Shown in pieces: positions 7,396-15,978 of a DNA stretch of 48,280 nucleotides (position 1 is its first letter; every line of letters starts with the position of its first letter). The translations under genes and the position numbers were made by a program. The notes under the pieces are model-generated. The model was not told the origin of the DNA. It searched no databases and saw only the letters and a list, made by a program, of their open reading frames with translations. This DNA is from Streptomyces sp. MUM 2J (GTDB lineage Bacteria > Actinomycetota > Actinomycetes > Streptomycetales > Streptomycetaceae): NCBI RefSeq assembly GCF_022414535.1, contig NZ_JADWYM010000049.1, positions 1 through 48,280 on the forward strand. The letters run 5' to 3'.

Positions 7396-7568
7396 CTGAT
7401 CCTCGTTGTCCGCGCTGTGCCGGCCCGCTCGTTCAGCCCACCGCCCGATCCCGCCTTACGACCGATCGTGAAGTGCGGATCTGCACGCCGTGCGGCACTG
7501 ACGAGGCCGTACGCGAAGCTACTGGACAGACCCCTGTCGCCTTCGGTGACTGGCCACTAACTTCGTAG
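7392..7568 (+). CDS. 58-aa zinc-ribbon protein
   Basis: Starts at GTG 7392, overlapping the stop of the previous gene as GTGA, and ends at TAG 7566-7568, just before a terminator hairpin. It has two cysteine pairs, CPRC at 6-9 and CTPC at 31-34, about 21 residues apart, the spacing of a small zinc ribbon. Between them is a basic segment (ARSRLTTDREVRI). Coupling to the DNA-binding gene suggests a partner role. The metal site is inferred from the pattern alone. Confidence 0.6.
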   Translation: MTDPRCPRCAGPLVQPTARSRLTTDREVRICTPCGTDEAVREATGQTPVAFGDWPLTS

Positions 7569-7586
7569 CACTCGCCGCGCCACCCC

Positions 7587-7610
7587 GGCCCCCCGCTCCT
7601 GCGGGGGGCC
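7587..7610 (+). terminator. Terminator hairpin after the left accessory operon
   Basis: A perfect 10-bp G+C stem, GGCCCCCCGC (7587-7596) with GCGGGGGGCC (7601-7610), loop TCCT. It lies 18 bases after the stop of the zinc-ribbon gene and before the convergent gene at 7709. There is no T tract, as is usual for Streptomyces terminators. Confidence 0.75.
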
Positions 7611-7708
7611 GTTCGCGTGTCTCGGCTGGAGCGGCAGCTCACGCAGTGGCGGCGAAGCCCGTGGTCGACACGATCCTCAGCGTCGGCCTCGGCGGGCCAC
7701 CCGTCCAC

Positions 7709-8260
7709 TCATTCGAGGTTGCCGGGTTGCGCGAGCCAGTGCGGGAGGCGCGCTGTGTTCGATCGTGCGCTGGTGAGCATCTCCTCCGCCTCGCCGAGCA
7801 CCTTCTTGAGTTGGGCGGCGTGCTCGGTCTTCAGGTTGAGTCGGGCCTCCAGCAGGATCATCAGGGCGCGGGCGGCGTCCGCACTGGCCTTGATCAACGG
7901 ATCGACCTGGGGCGCCTTCGTACGCATGTCGCGCAGCATCCAAGCAATGGTGGAGACCTGCCAGTACCAGAGCAGCGGTACCGCTTCCAGGCGGTCATCC
8001 CCCTCCTCCATCGAGACGGTCAGCAGATGGTTCAGCGCGGCCCCGGTTTCGTGGTCACCGGTGGCAGCGAGTTCCTGCTGTGCCTTGTGAGCGATCTTTG
8101 CTGCGCGTCCGAAAGCGGCGGTGGCCAAGGCGGCCTTGGTGACGGCCTCGGGGGCGGTGCCCTGAGGGATGTAGGTGTTCGGCGTACCGCCGAGGGCCTT
8201 CACGATCTTGGCGAGGTCCACGACGCTGGGGATGGCGGTGGGATCGGCGGTGGCGCTCAT
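7709..8260 (-). CDS. Hypothetical helical protein (183 aa)
   Basis: I place the start at the ATG 8260 (MSATADPTAIPSVVDL). The frame stays open further upstream, but that part reads as low-quality Arg/Leu/Ala sequence. The protein is almost all helix (VTKAALATAAFGRAAKIAHKAQ, later LIKASADAARALMILLEARL) and has no membrane segment or cysteine pair. It converges with the left operon across the terminator at 7587-7610. The opposite strand is also open here, so this is an orphan call of moderate certainty. Confidence 0.5.
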   Translation of the reverse strand: MSATADPTAIPSVVDLAKIVKALGGTPNTYIPQGTAPEAVTKAALATAAFGRAAKIAHKAQQELAATGDHETGAALNHLLTVSMEEGDDRLEAVPLLWYWQVSTIAWMLRDMRTKAPQVDPLIKASADAARALMILLEARLNLKTEHAAQLKKVLGEAEEMLTSARSNTARLPHWLAQPGNLE

Positions 8261-8609
8261 AGTTCGGAAGCCTATGGGGACATCTGCCGAAGCTGCGGAA
8301 CACGAGGCCATCGTGATGTCGCACGACCCGGTTGCCGTACCGAGAAGGACCACCCTGTGCCGCCACGGCGACCTCATGCCCAGCAGCAGCCGCGCAGCCG
8401 CACCGCCCAAGGCCCCACTGAGCAGCCGAGGTAACAGCCTCGCGCGCAACTTCCCCTCGCGAGCCAAGGCCGCAGCCAGCACGCACCCACCGAAGCGGAA
8501 GCGATGCCCCCTCGTCGCACCGATCTTGAATTTAGAGGACCAAGGTATCGTCACTTCGTGACGATACAATCAGCCAAGATGACCGAATCTGACTGAGTGG
8601 AAGCGGGGG
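8261..8609. other. 349-bp gap upstream of traA
   Basis: This is the region between the divergent gene at 8260 and traA. A plus-strand frame (8316-8561) has no ribosome site and a biased, unconvincing protein, so I do not call it. The only clear structure is the palindrome at 8545-8567. A nick region or promoters for both genes would be expected here, but I cannot place them. Confidence 0.4.
8545..8567. repeat. 23-bp palindrome upstream of traA (operator or oriT candidate)
   Basis: GTATCGTCAC (8545-8554) and GTGACGATAC (8558-8567) form a perfect 10-bp inverted repeat with a TTC spacer. It ends 42 bp before the traA start, in a locally AT-richer stretch. The length and symmetry suit a dimeric repressor site. 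An inverted repeat beside a nick site is the other possibility, since MOBF nick sites often lie next to the relaxase gene. Confidence 0.6.
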
Positions 8610-11600
8610 GTGAGCGGGCCGGTGGGGTGGACGACCATGATCGGCCCGTCCGACGAGCAGGTTGAGTACCGCCTTACCGGCGGTCACGGCTGCGGGAAGT
8701 CCACCACGGTCGACGCGGCCCCCCTCGTCGCCGCCATTGAGGCCAAGGCCGCAGCAGCGGGCGCTCCCGTCGCGTCCCTGCTCGGCTCCCGCGAGGCCAA
8801 GCGTGCCTTCTTCCGCGCCCGCGGATTGATCCGCAGCAAGGGCACGGCGCGGTTCACCGGGTTCGACGCCGTCGAAGTCGCTGCCGCAGCCGGGCTCGAA
8901 GCCCGCGACCTCTACGGCGAACAGGCCCTTCCCCCACGGGCCGCCGACGGACAGGTGGATTACCACCTGGACGCCAGTGAACGCCCCCTGGTGTGGGTCG
9001 GTAACGGCCTCACCGAGTTCGACATCACCCCCGGCAGCATCCTCGCCCCCGAGCACTTCCAGGCTGCCCGACGCCTCATGCACGGTGAGGACCCCCGTAC
9101 CGGGCAGACTCTCGTAGAACCCAAGCTCGCCATCGCGCCGGCCGCAAAGCTCCCCGCAGCCCCGCTGGCCCGCGCCATCCGCCGCGCCGCCGCCGAACGC
9201 AGCGTGAACCCTGTGTCCCTGCTGGACTCCAAGCGCAAGAAGGACGCCTTCCGCAGGATGGAGAGCCAGCTCAAGCGGTTCGGTGAATCGCACCGCATCC
9301 CCGCCTCCACCTTGCTGAAGCTCGCCGACGCCGTCGGCATCGACGCCGTCGATCTGTACGGCGAAGACACGTTGGAGAAGGCCGTGGCCGCCGAGGCGGG
9401 CGGCCGTCTTGACGCCCGCGCACTCCTGCGCGCCGTCGAGGCGCGCGCTACCGAGACCGGGCAGCAGCCTGCCGACCTGTTCACCGCCGCATCCATGAAG
9501 CGCCGGTACGTCCAGACCGCGGGCGAGGGCGAACGGCGGCTTCGGGACCTGCCCATGGACGTGCGTGAAGCGGTCGCCATGGCCAAGGCGGCAGGGCTCG
9601 CGCCCGAGGACGTGTGGGACGCCGAGGAGATCAAGGCCGCCCTCCTTGAAGGACGGGTACAGGTGGGCAACTTCGGTGCCGACGTCACCTTGGACCTGGC
9701 GAAGTCGAAGAGCGCGTTCCTCGCGTACGCCCCGAAGGAGATTGCCGCTAAGGTCGAGGGCATCTACACCTCCGCCGGCCGAGAGTCCATCGGTGCCCTG
9801 GAGCGCTGGACCGCGTACGCCATGCGCGGCCACCACGGCGACGGCAACGAGGCGGAGACCGTAAAGACGAGCGGGTTCTCCGGCTGGATGATGGTGCACC
9901 GCGCCGCCCGGCCCGTGGACGGCGCCCCGTACGGCGACCCTCACTTCCACCTGCACTTCACCCTGGCCAACATGGTCAAGGGCACCGACGGCAAGTGGTC
10001 CACCATGGCCAGCGGGGGCCGCGACCTGCACCGGCACACCCGCGCGACCCAGTCCCTCATGAACGCCCGCATCAGGAGGGAGCTGACCAATGAGTTCGGC
10101 ATCAGCTTTCGCCGCGAGGAGCGGACCGGCGCGTGGGAGATCGCGGCGATTCCCGAAGCCACGATTCGCCTGTTCAGCAAGCGCGACAGCCAGGTCCGGG
10201 ACCTGCTGACGAAGCTGGGCATCGACTACGACAGCGCCACGACCCGCGAACGCACGGCCGCCTCCACCGCGTCCAAGGCCGCGAAGAACGGTGAGGCCGC
10301 CGGAGTCGAGGACGACGTTCTGCGCGCGTACTGGCAGGCCGAAGGCCGCGCCGCAGGTGACGATCCCGAGGCCATCGCAGCCAGCACGATGGAGCAGGAC
10401 CAAGCGGACCAGAACCCTGGTCTGGATGAGCTGTGCGCCCAGGTCTTCGACCCGGAGACCGGCTTGACCAGCCACTCCAAGGAGTTCACCCACGCCGCTG
10501 CCATCTCAGCCGTGCTGGATGCCCTGCCGTATGGAGTCGCGAACGCCGAGGAAGCCGAACAGCTCACCACCTCCGTCCTCCGTCACGCCGGTTACGCGGT
10601 GCAGCTGAATTCGAAGGGTGCCCAGCACTTCACGCACGCTGATCGGTACACGACGGCGGACATCGTGGCCGCGGAAACGTTGATCGTCTCCGAGGCCACG
10701 AACCGGCTCGACACGCAGGCCGCCGTCGTCAGTCGTGGCACGGTCGACATGACCCTCTCCACCGTCGAGGCCCAGCACGGCGGCAGTTTCTCGTTCTCTG
10801 CCGAACAGCGCGCCGTCCTCGAACGGCTGCTCACGGTCGGGCACGGAATCGATGCGGTGGTGGGCATTGCCGGATCGGGCAAGACCACGATCATGGACAC
10901 TGCCCGGCAGGCATGGGAGGCCCATGGTCTCGTCATTGCCGGAGCGAGTACGGCCGCCGTCGCCGCCGCGAACCTGAAGGCGGAGGCGGGCATCGAGTCC
11001 CGCACCCTCGCGTCCTGGCTCACCGGCATCCGAAACGGTGGTCCCGGTCTCACCGGTGTTGACGTGCTGGTCGTGGACGAAGCCGCCATGTGTGATGACC
11101 GCGACATCGCCGAACTCCTCACTCACGCCGCGGAAACCGGAACAAAGGTCGTCGGCATCGGTGACCCCAAGCAGTTGCACTCGCCCGGTATCGGCGGATC
11201 CTTCGCCGCCGTGCACCACATCGTTGGTGGACTCAGCCTCAGCGAGAACTTCCGGCAGAAGGACTTGGTCGAGCGTCGGGCGCTGGAGCTGTGGCGCGAC
11301 GACAACCGTGTGGAAGCGCTCCGTACTTTCGCCGGGACCGGCCGCGTGCACGCCCTCGCGGACAAGGACGCCACGCTCGCCGCGATGCTCACCATCTGGG
11401 CCGACAAGCGCGCCGCGCACTCCGACGACCACACCGCCGTGCAGCAGCTCCTCATGCTCGCCGCCACCAACGAGATCGTGGAGGAGCTGAACACGGGAGC
11501 CCGCGCACTGCGGAAGGCGAACGGCGATCTCACCGGCCCCGAGCACACTTACGCGTTGCCCGGCGGCGGCGAGCTGATGCTGTCCGTCGGAGACCAGGTC

Positions 11601-13070
11601 CTCCTTCGGATCAACGACTACCGAGGTAAGAGGAGCCGAGGCGAGAACGAAGACGTCCTGAACGGCTACCGCGGAATCGTCCGCGCCGTGGACGAGGCAC
11701 GCCGGGTGCTGGTCGAGTGGCGCGAGAAGACCGCCGACGGCCACCGTGACGTCGCCGAATGGGTTGACGCCGACTACATCGCGCAGGGCGGACTCAGCCT
11801 TGGATACGCGATCACCGGCCACAAGTCGCAGGGCCTCAGCGTCCAGGAGGCCCTGGTCTACGGCCCCGGTGCGCAGGCGAATGCGCTCTACACGATGATG
11901 AGCCGCGACAAGAAGGAGTCCCACCTCTTCCTGCCGCTGTCCGTCTACGAAACCGACGCTGACCGTGCTCGCGGAGGCGACGCGCTCACCGAGCAGGAAC
12001 AGCTTGACCGCGCTGTCGCGGGCCTCATCCGTGAGATCGAGAGTGGCACCGAGGAGCGCATGATCCTCACCGAACTCCCCAAGAACGCGGTCCCCGCCCA
12101 TGTCCGTCAGGCCGTAGCCGATCTGCCGACCCCGCGCGCCCCCGGTGCCGGCGAACCGCATGAGGCGGACGCCGCCGAAGAGGCGCCGGAGCCCGAGGAC
12201 CGGCCCGCTCTGGCACCCACCGAGCGGCACGTGGCGTCTGCCACGCTTTCGGAACCTGCGCCGACGGCTGACCGCCCATACGCTCACCTCAGCAACGCAG
12301 CCTTGCGCGACGCCGCGCGCAAGGCTGCTACGGCCGCGCACGCCACCAGGACCGCGGCCGAGAAGGCGGAGGCCGCCGCCGACCGTGCCGAACAGCAGGC
12401 CGCTGCCGGAACAGGCCCGAGCGCGCTCGCGCTCAACCGCCGACACCAGGACGTTGCCGAACGTGCCGTGGCAATCCGCGAAGTCCGAGCACTGGACGGC
12501 ACGATCGCCGAACGCACTGCCCGACTGCACGGCACACAGGCACGTATCGAAGGACTCGAACAGCAGCTGGCCGCGACCGGCCGTTTCGGGCGTCCGGTGC
12601 TCCGTGGGGACGAGCGAGCTGCGGTCGAGGCAGATCGTGAGGAACTGCTTCGTACGTGCGAGGAGACCGGACGGGAACTGGAACAGATGGACAAGCGCCT
12701 CCACGAGGTTGCCCAGCAGGCCGGACCTGTCAGCGAACACGAAGCGGTGCTCGCCGAAGCGGACATGCCGCAGCAGGAGAAGGCCGCGCTCCTGCGACGT
12801 GCCAAGGACAAGGACACCCAGGCAGCCAAGCAACTCCGGACCCAGGCCGCCAAGGCGCGCAGCACTGCTCGCGGCGCTGACCACCGAGTGTCCGGCCTGC
12901 AGAAGGAGATGACACTGCGAACTCAACTTGGGCGTCAGGGCGCCGACGTCGAAGAGTCCGCAGCACCGTCGACCCCGAAGCCCGAGTCCTCGTACGCCAA
13001 CCGCACGTCGATGGACTACACACAGCTCAGCACGCCGCCAGACAGCGCACAGGACGCACCGCCTGTCTAG
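8610..13070 (+). CDS. traA: MOBF (TrwC/TraA-type) conjugative relaxase-helicase
   Basis: A 1486-aa protein from GTG 8610; the next in-frame ATG is 8637. EYRL near residue 20 is a candidate for the N-terminal catalytic tyrosine region. The HUH metal site is DPHFHLHF at about 443. The helicase half has GIAGSGKTT (about 752, Walker A), VLVVDEAAM (about 820, Walker B), and an AITGHKSQG motif near 1070. A long Ala/Arg/Glu coiled coil covers about 1230-1450. Such enzymes nick oriT, stay bound to the 5' end and unwind the transferred strand. The relaxase part is interrupted by three repeats of about 70 aa (about 41-107, 186-260, 272-345), each with a P-x-S/D-L-(L/F) and a D-(L/V)-(Y/W) block. The adjacent T4SS genes agree with the role. 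Confidence 0.9.
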   Translation: MSGPVGWTTMIGPSDEQVEYRLTGGHGCGKSTTVDAAPLVAAIEAKAAAAGAPVASLLGSREAKRAFFRARGLIRSKGTARFTGFDAVEVAAAAGLEARDLYGEQALPPRAADGQVDYHLDASERPLVWVGNGLTEFDITPGSILAPEHFQAARRLMHGEDPRTGQTLVEPKLAIAPAAKLPAAPLARAIRRAAAERSVNPVSLLDSKRKKDAFRRMESQLKRFGESHRIPASTLLKLADAVGIDAVDLYGEDTLEKAVAAEAGGRLDARALLRAVEARATETGQQPADLFTAASMKRRYVQTAGEGERRLRDLPMDVREAVAMAKAAGLAPEDVWDAEEIKAALLEGRVQVGNFGADVTLDLAKSKSAFLAYAPKEIAAKVEGIYTSAGRESIGALERWTAYAMRGHHGDGNEAETVKTSGFSGWMMVHRAARPVDGAPYGDPHFHLHFTLANMVKGTDGKWSTMASGGRDLHRHTRATQSLMNARIRRELTNEFGISFRREERTGAWEIAAIPEATIRLFSKRDSQVRDLLTKLGIDYDSATTRERTAASTASKAAKNGEAAGVEDDVLRAYWQAEGRAAGDDPEAIAASTMEQDQADQNPGLDELCAQVFDPETGLTSHSKEFTHAAAISAVLDALPYGVANAEEAEQLTTSVLRHAGYAVQLNSKGAQHFTHADRYTTADIVAAETLIVSEATNRLDTQAAVVSRGTVDMTLSTVEAQHGGSFSFSAEQRAVLERLLTVGHGIDAVVGIAGSGKTTIMDTARQAWEAHGLVIAGASTAAVAAANLKAEAGIESRTLASWLTGIRNGGPGLTGVDVLVVDEAAMCDDRDIAELLTHAAETGTKVVGIGDPKQLHSPGIGGSFAAVHHIVGGLSLSENFRQKDLVERRALELWRDDNRVEALRTFAGTGRVHALADKDATLAAMLTIWADKRAAHSDDHTAVQQLLMLAATNEIVEELNTGARALRKANGDLTGPEHTYALPGGGELMLSVGDQVLLRINDYRGKRSRGENEDVLNGYRGIVRAVDEARRVLVEWREKTADGHRDVAEWVDADYIAQGGLSLGYAITGHKSQGLSVQEALVYGPGAQANALYTMMSRDKKESHLFLPLSVYETDADRARGGDALTEQEQLDRAVAGLIREIESGTEERMILTELPKNAVPAHVRQAVADLPTPRAPGAGEPHEADAAEEAPEPEDRPALAPTERHVASATLSEPAPTADRPYAHLSNAALRDAARKAATAAHATRTAAEKAEAAADRAEQQAAAGTGPSALALNRRHQDVAERAVAIREVRALDGTIAERTARLHGTQARIEGLEQQLAATGRFGRPVLRGDERAAVEADREELLRTCEETGRELEQMDKRLHEVAQQAGPVSEHEAVLAEADMPQQEKAALLRRAKDKDTQAAKQLRTQAAKARSTARGADHRVSGLQKEMTLRTQLGRQGADVEESAAPSTPKPESSYANRTSMDYTQLSTPPDSAQDAPPV

Positions 13071-13084
13071 AAGGGGCCGGGGGC

Positions 13085-13495
13085 TTACGTAGTCGGAGCG
13101 AAGGCCGCGTTGTCGGGCATCCGGTCACGGAACGCTTCCGGGATGGTTCCCATGAGCCAGAGTCGACGCGTCACGTGCACAGTGCCCGTCGGGTCGTTCA
13201 GCAGGAAGTAGCGGTGTTCGCCGTTCCCTACGTAGCCGATCTCGGGTGGGAACCCTTGCTCGTCGGTCCACGTCAGGTAGTGGATACCGCCGATCCGCAG
13301 CGCGCGACGACCGTCCGGGTCATGGTCCCCGAGCATCGCGTATCCCAGGCACATCAACCAGAAATCGCACGAGCTACACACCCGGTACGCAGCCATCCGC
13401 GCGCCGACACCGCGGATCTGCCGATTGGTCCCCTTGTTCGGGCACAACTTGCACTGGAACACCTCGCACCGCTCGGGTACGCGGGCTCGCCTCAT
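13085..13495 (-). CDS. Small zinc-ribbon protein (136 aa), last gene of the lanthipeptide-strand unit
   Basis: Starts at ATG 13495 in a 4-nt overlap with the stop of the gene upstream on the same strand. CKLC (15-18) and CSSC (40-43) form a likely zinc ribbon. The C-terminal half is beta-rich (IGGIHYLTWTDEQGFPPEIG). It converges with traA, 14 bases away. The overlap ties it to the 13492 gene. A direct role in lanthipeptide making cannot be read from the sequence. Confidence 0.6.
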   Translation of the reverse strand: MRRARVPERCEVFQCKLCPNKGTNRQIRGVGARMAAYRVCSSCDFWLMCLGYAMLGDHDPDGRRALRIGGIHYLTWTDEQGFPPEIGYVGNGEHRYFLLNDPTGTVHVTRRLWLMGTIPEAFRDRMPDNAAFAPTT

Positions 13496-13809
13496 GCGTC
13501 GGAGGCGGCTGACCTACGCCGGATGTGCTTGCACCTGACACCGCGCTGGACGTCCTGAAGGGAGGGCTTGCGGGGCGCCCCGCATTCGGTGCACTCGCTC
13601 GGCCAGGGCATCGAGCGCGCGCCGGGGAACGGCACCCTCGGTTTGTAGCCGGCCGCCCGCATCAGTTCCTCGGCTTCCTGTTCATCGGCTTGCGCCACGG
13701 GCATGCGCGGGGCGTCGGAGGAGGGCGGCGGGATCTCGAATACCGGGGGGTGTCCTCCGATCAACAACCCGAGGCTCACCCATCGTCTCGGCTGCGAAGG
13801 GGTGGTCAT
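13492..13809 (-). CDS. Small treble-clef-like zinc finger protein (105 aa)
   Basis: Starts at ATG 13809. Residues 50-95 follow a pattern I know from actinobacterial zinc-finger repeats: AGYKP, FPGAR, W, CTEC (73-76), P-S-L-x-x-V-x-x-G, then CKH (93-95). The usual final cysteine is not at the expected place, so H95 may serve as ligand. The N-terminus is Pro-rich (HPPVFEIPPPSSDAP). It overlaps the next gene by 4 nt and starts 64 bases after the stop of the elimination-domain gene. The function is unknown. Confidence 0.6.
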   Translation of the reverse strand: MTTPSQPRRWVSLGLLIGGHPPVFEIPPPSSDAPRMPVAQADEQEAEELMRAAGYKPRVPFPGARSMPWPSECTECGAPRKPSLQDVQRGVRCKHIRRRSAASDA

Positions 13810-13873
13810 GGCATGTCCTGTCTCGTGCGTTCTGGTCGGACGACCAGGCGAGAGTTGACGTTGTCGCGCGGCA

Positions 13874-14824
13874 TCAGCCGCCGAGTACGGCTTCCCGGGC
13901 TGCTCGGGACCAGATGGATTGTTGGCGGAGTGCGAAGCCCATCCGGTTCCAGTGGAAGATGACGTGCCGCGCGAGGATGCCGCGCTTTCCGAGGCTGAGC
14001 GTGCCGCTCTCCGCCGCGTCCGCCAGAGCCCTCCCGTCCCGCTCCAGCCCCTCGGCCCACGGGCGTATAGAAGCAAGGTCTCCACCGTCGAGAAGGGGGC
14101 GAGCATCGGAAAGAAGGAGGCGACGCAGGGGTTCGACCATGGTGCTCACTCGTTCCGGGGGCACGTCCTCGGCGAGCGGCCGGCGTTGTTCGACCCGTCC
14201 CCATACATCGCCCTGCTCGCCGAACTCCAACCCGGCAGCGCGCATCATCAGCGTCATGGCCAGGAGAGATGTCGCCTTTGCGTCCAGCTTCTTCGGTTGG
14301 CCGTCGGCTGCGGCATGCAGATAGTCGAGCACGCCCATGCTGTCTGTATGGAACAGCGTGTGCGCGAGCGCCATCCCGGCCGGACCGCCGAAGGCGATGG
14401 TCTCCGGTTCGTATCGGGTGGATGCCCAGTCCGTGGTCACGCCCCAGGAGACAGAGCTGTCAAGCGCTTCGCTGATGTGGCGGACGGCGTCCTCGGGGGA
14501 GGCGTCCGGGGCGGGGCAGTAGCGCAGGCGCCAGTGCGGGTGCTTCCGGATGAACCACCAGGTGCCAACGGGGCCGCTGCGGAGGGCGGGCGCGAGGTAG
14601 GCGCGGAAGGCTCGGGCGGCGGTCGGGTAGTCGGCGAAGTGGATGTTCGCCTGGTGCCAGCCGGACGGTTCGGCGTCGAGAGCGGCCCGGCCGGCGTCCC
14701 GATATCGCTCGATCGCCTCAGAGAGTTGGGCGGGCTCGGTGTCGGCGGCGCGGGCGGCTTCTTCGACGGATGTTCCGCCCAAGACAGCTAGAACGGCGTC
14801 CTCGATACGGTCCGTGTCATGCAC
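13874..14824 (-). CDS. Stand-alone lantibiotic dehydratase C-terminal (SpaB_C, thiopeptide-type) domain protein
   Basis: A 316-aa protein. GTG 14824 is chosen because GAGAGGAG lies about 6 nt before it. Residues 1-45 form a small helical domain (SVEEAARAADTEPAQLSEAI). From about 55 on it matches the elimination domain of LanB-type dehydratases, including WHQANIHF, WWFIRKHPHWRLR (89-101) and an FHTDS block. These domains eliminate glutamate from glutamylated Ser/Thr to give dehydroamino acids. LanB upstream already has its own copy, so this is an extra one, as I remember for FxLD-type clusters. It follows LanC by 11 bases. Confidence 0.85.
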   Translation of the reverse strand: MHDTDRIEDAVLAVLGGTSVEEAARAADTEPAQLSEAIERYRDAGRAALDAEPSGWHQANIHFADYPTAARAFRAYLAPALRSGPVGTWWFIRKHPHWRLRYCPAPDASPEDAVRHISEALDSSVSWGVTTDWASTRYEPETIAFGGPAGMALAHTLFHTDSMGVLDYLHAAADGQPKKLDAKATSLLAMTLMMRAAGLEFGEQGDVWGRVEQRRPLAEDVPPERVSTMVEPLRRLLLSDARPLLDGGDLASIRPWAEGLERDGRALADAAESGTLSLGKRGILARHVIFHWNRMGFALRQQSIWSRAAREAVLGG

Positions 14825-14835
14825 GGCTGCTCCTC

Positions 14836-15978
14836 TCACGTCAGCAGTAGGCAGGCGTCCCACTGCCCCTGTGGCCTGGCGCCCGCTTCGGCGTCCTGGA
14901 AGGCGAGGGCGGCCCCGGCCCTTCCGACCAGGAACCCGGCCTCCTCCGGGGCCTCGGCAGCCATGAAACGCTTGGTGATGGGGGCGAACCGTCGAGCGAA
15001 GTCGGCCGGGTCATCCGCGTCCTCGGCGACGCGTTGCACGGTGCGGAGGAGGCCGCCGAACCCGTGGCAGAGACCGCGGTTGGCGATCTGGCCAATCTGG
15101 TGGTCGTTGGAGAGGCAGTACAGCAATGCCCGCTCGACCATCCGCTTGCGGTCCCCGTCTTCGAGGACGATGGCGGCGAGTTGCTGGGCGCGGGCCAGTC
15201 CCGGTGTGCCGTAACACCAGCCGGGCGTTGCAGGGAGCGCAGGTGCGACGCCTCGGGCGCTGATCCACTGTGGCCAGCGGAGGCCGCGAGAGTCGGTTTG
15301 CCGAATCTGGTCGAGCCACCGGCAGATGCGGCGAATGGCGTTTTCGTGGCCGTCCACGGTGACTCCCGCACGCAGAGCCAGGGAGAGGAGGGCGAGTGGT
15401 CCGGTGATGCCATGTGCCATCCCGGCGTTCGCGTGTCCTCCAGGGGTGGCCGTCTTGTCGCTTGCCGGGGAATGGCCGACCCACCAGCCGGGCAGGGTCT
15501 CGCCCGCCGCGCCGGTGACTGGCTCAACCAGGCGCACCAGATACTCCAGGACCCCCTTCAATTCCGCGCCGTGGGGCTGACGTCGCAGCAGCAGCGTGCC
15601 GATGCCGGTCAAACCTCGGAACAGGTCGTACTCGGCGAAGGTCGCACGGCGGCCAGCATCGATCCGTGCATGCGCAGTGGCGAGGCGTTGCTGAGTGTGC
15701 GCGGCCACGACGCCGTCGAGGGTGTGCAGCGCGCCGGCGTATCGGTCGGTGCCGTCGGCGGCCAGGTGCAGGACGAAGGCCATCGCGGGGGCGCCGAGGA
15801 AGAGGTTGGCGTCAGCGCCGTCTAACAACGGGCCGGTTCCGGCGAGGGTGCGGTGGACGTCGCGCCAGTCGCCGGTCCCGCGTCGGGCTCGTTCAATGTG
15901 GAGCATCGCCGTGCCGAGGGGGCCGTGTGCGAGGGACTGTCGGGTGGAGGCGTCGGTGGCTGGCGGGGCGGTGGTCAC
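14836..15978 (-). CDS. lanC: Lanthionine synthetase C (LanC cyclase)
   Basis: A 380-aa protein starting at GTG 15978, overlapping the LanB stop as GTGA. The zinc ligands of LanC cyclases are all present: WCYG (C255) and LCHG (C304, H305). The GMAHGITG motif (187-194) is the conserved HG turn of the barrel. The enzyme would activate cysteine thiols on zinc and add them to dehydro residues to close thioether rings in the precursor. Its length is slightly below the usual 400 or more residues, but all core motifs are there. Confidence 0.93.
   Translation of the reverse strand: MTTAPPATDASTRQSLAHGPLGTAMLHIERARRGTGDWRDVHRTLAGTGPLLDGADANLFLGAPAMAFVLHLAADGTDRYAGALHTLDGVVAAHTQQRLATAHARIDAGRRATFAEYDLFRGLTGIGTLLLRRQPHGAELKGVLEYLVRLVEPVTGAAGETLPGWWVGHSPASDKTATPGGHANAGMAHGITGPLALLSLALRAGVTVDGHENAIRRICRWLDQIRQTDSRGLRWPQWISARGVAPALPATPGWCYGTPGLARAQQLAAIVLEDGDRKRMVERALLYCLSNDHQIGQIANRGLCHGFGGLLRTVQRVAEDADDPADFARRFAPITKRFMAAEAPEEAGFLVGRAGAALAFQDAEAGARPQGQWDACLLLT

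Noticed and set aside
7646..8434. 262-aa plus-strand frame opposite the 7709-8260 gene
   Set aside because: Its Gly/Arg/Val-rich sequence is typical of antisense reading of a high-G+C gene. The minus-strand protein has natural helices and a defined start.
8316..8561. Plus-strand open frame ahead of traA
   Set aside because: No ribosome site, and the protein is a basic Ser/Pro/Ala mix. It also runs into the palindrome at 8545-8567.
10506..12926. 806-aa open frame on the strand opposite traA
   Set aside because: Long antisense frames are expected at this G+C content. The plus strand carries Walker and HUH motifs here.
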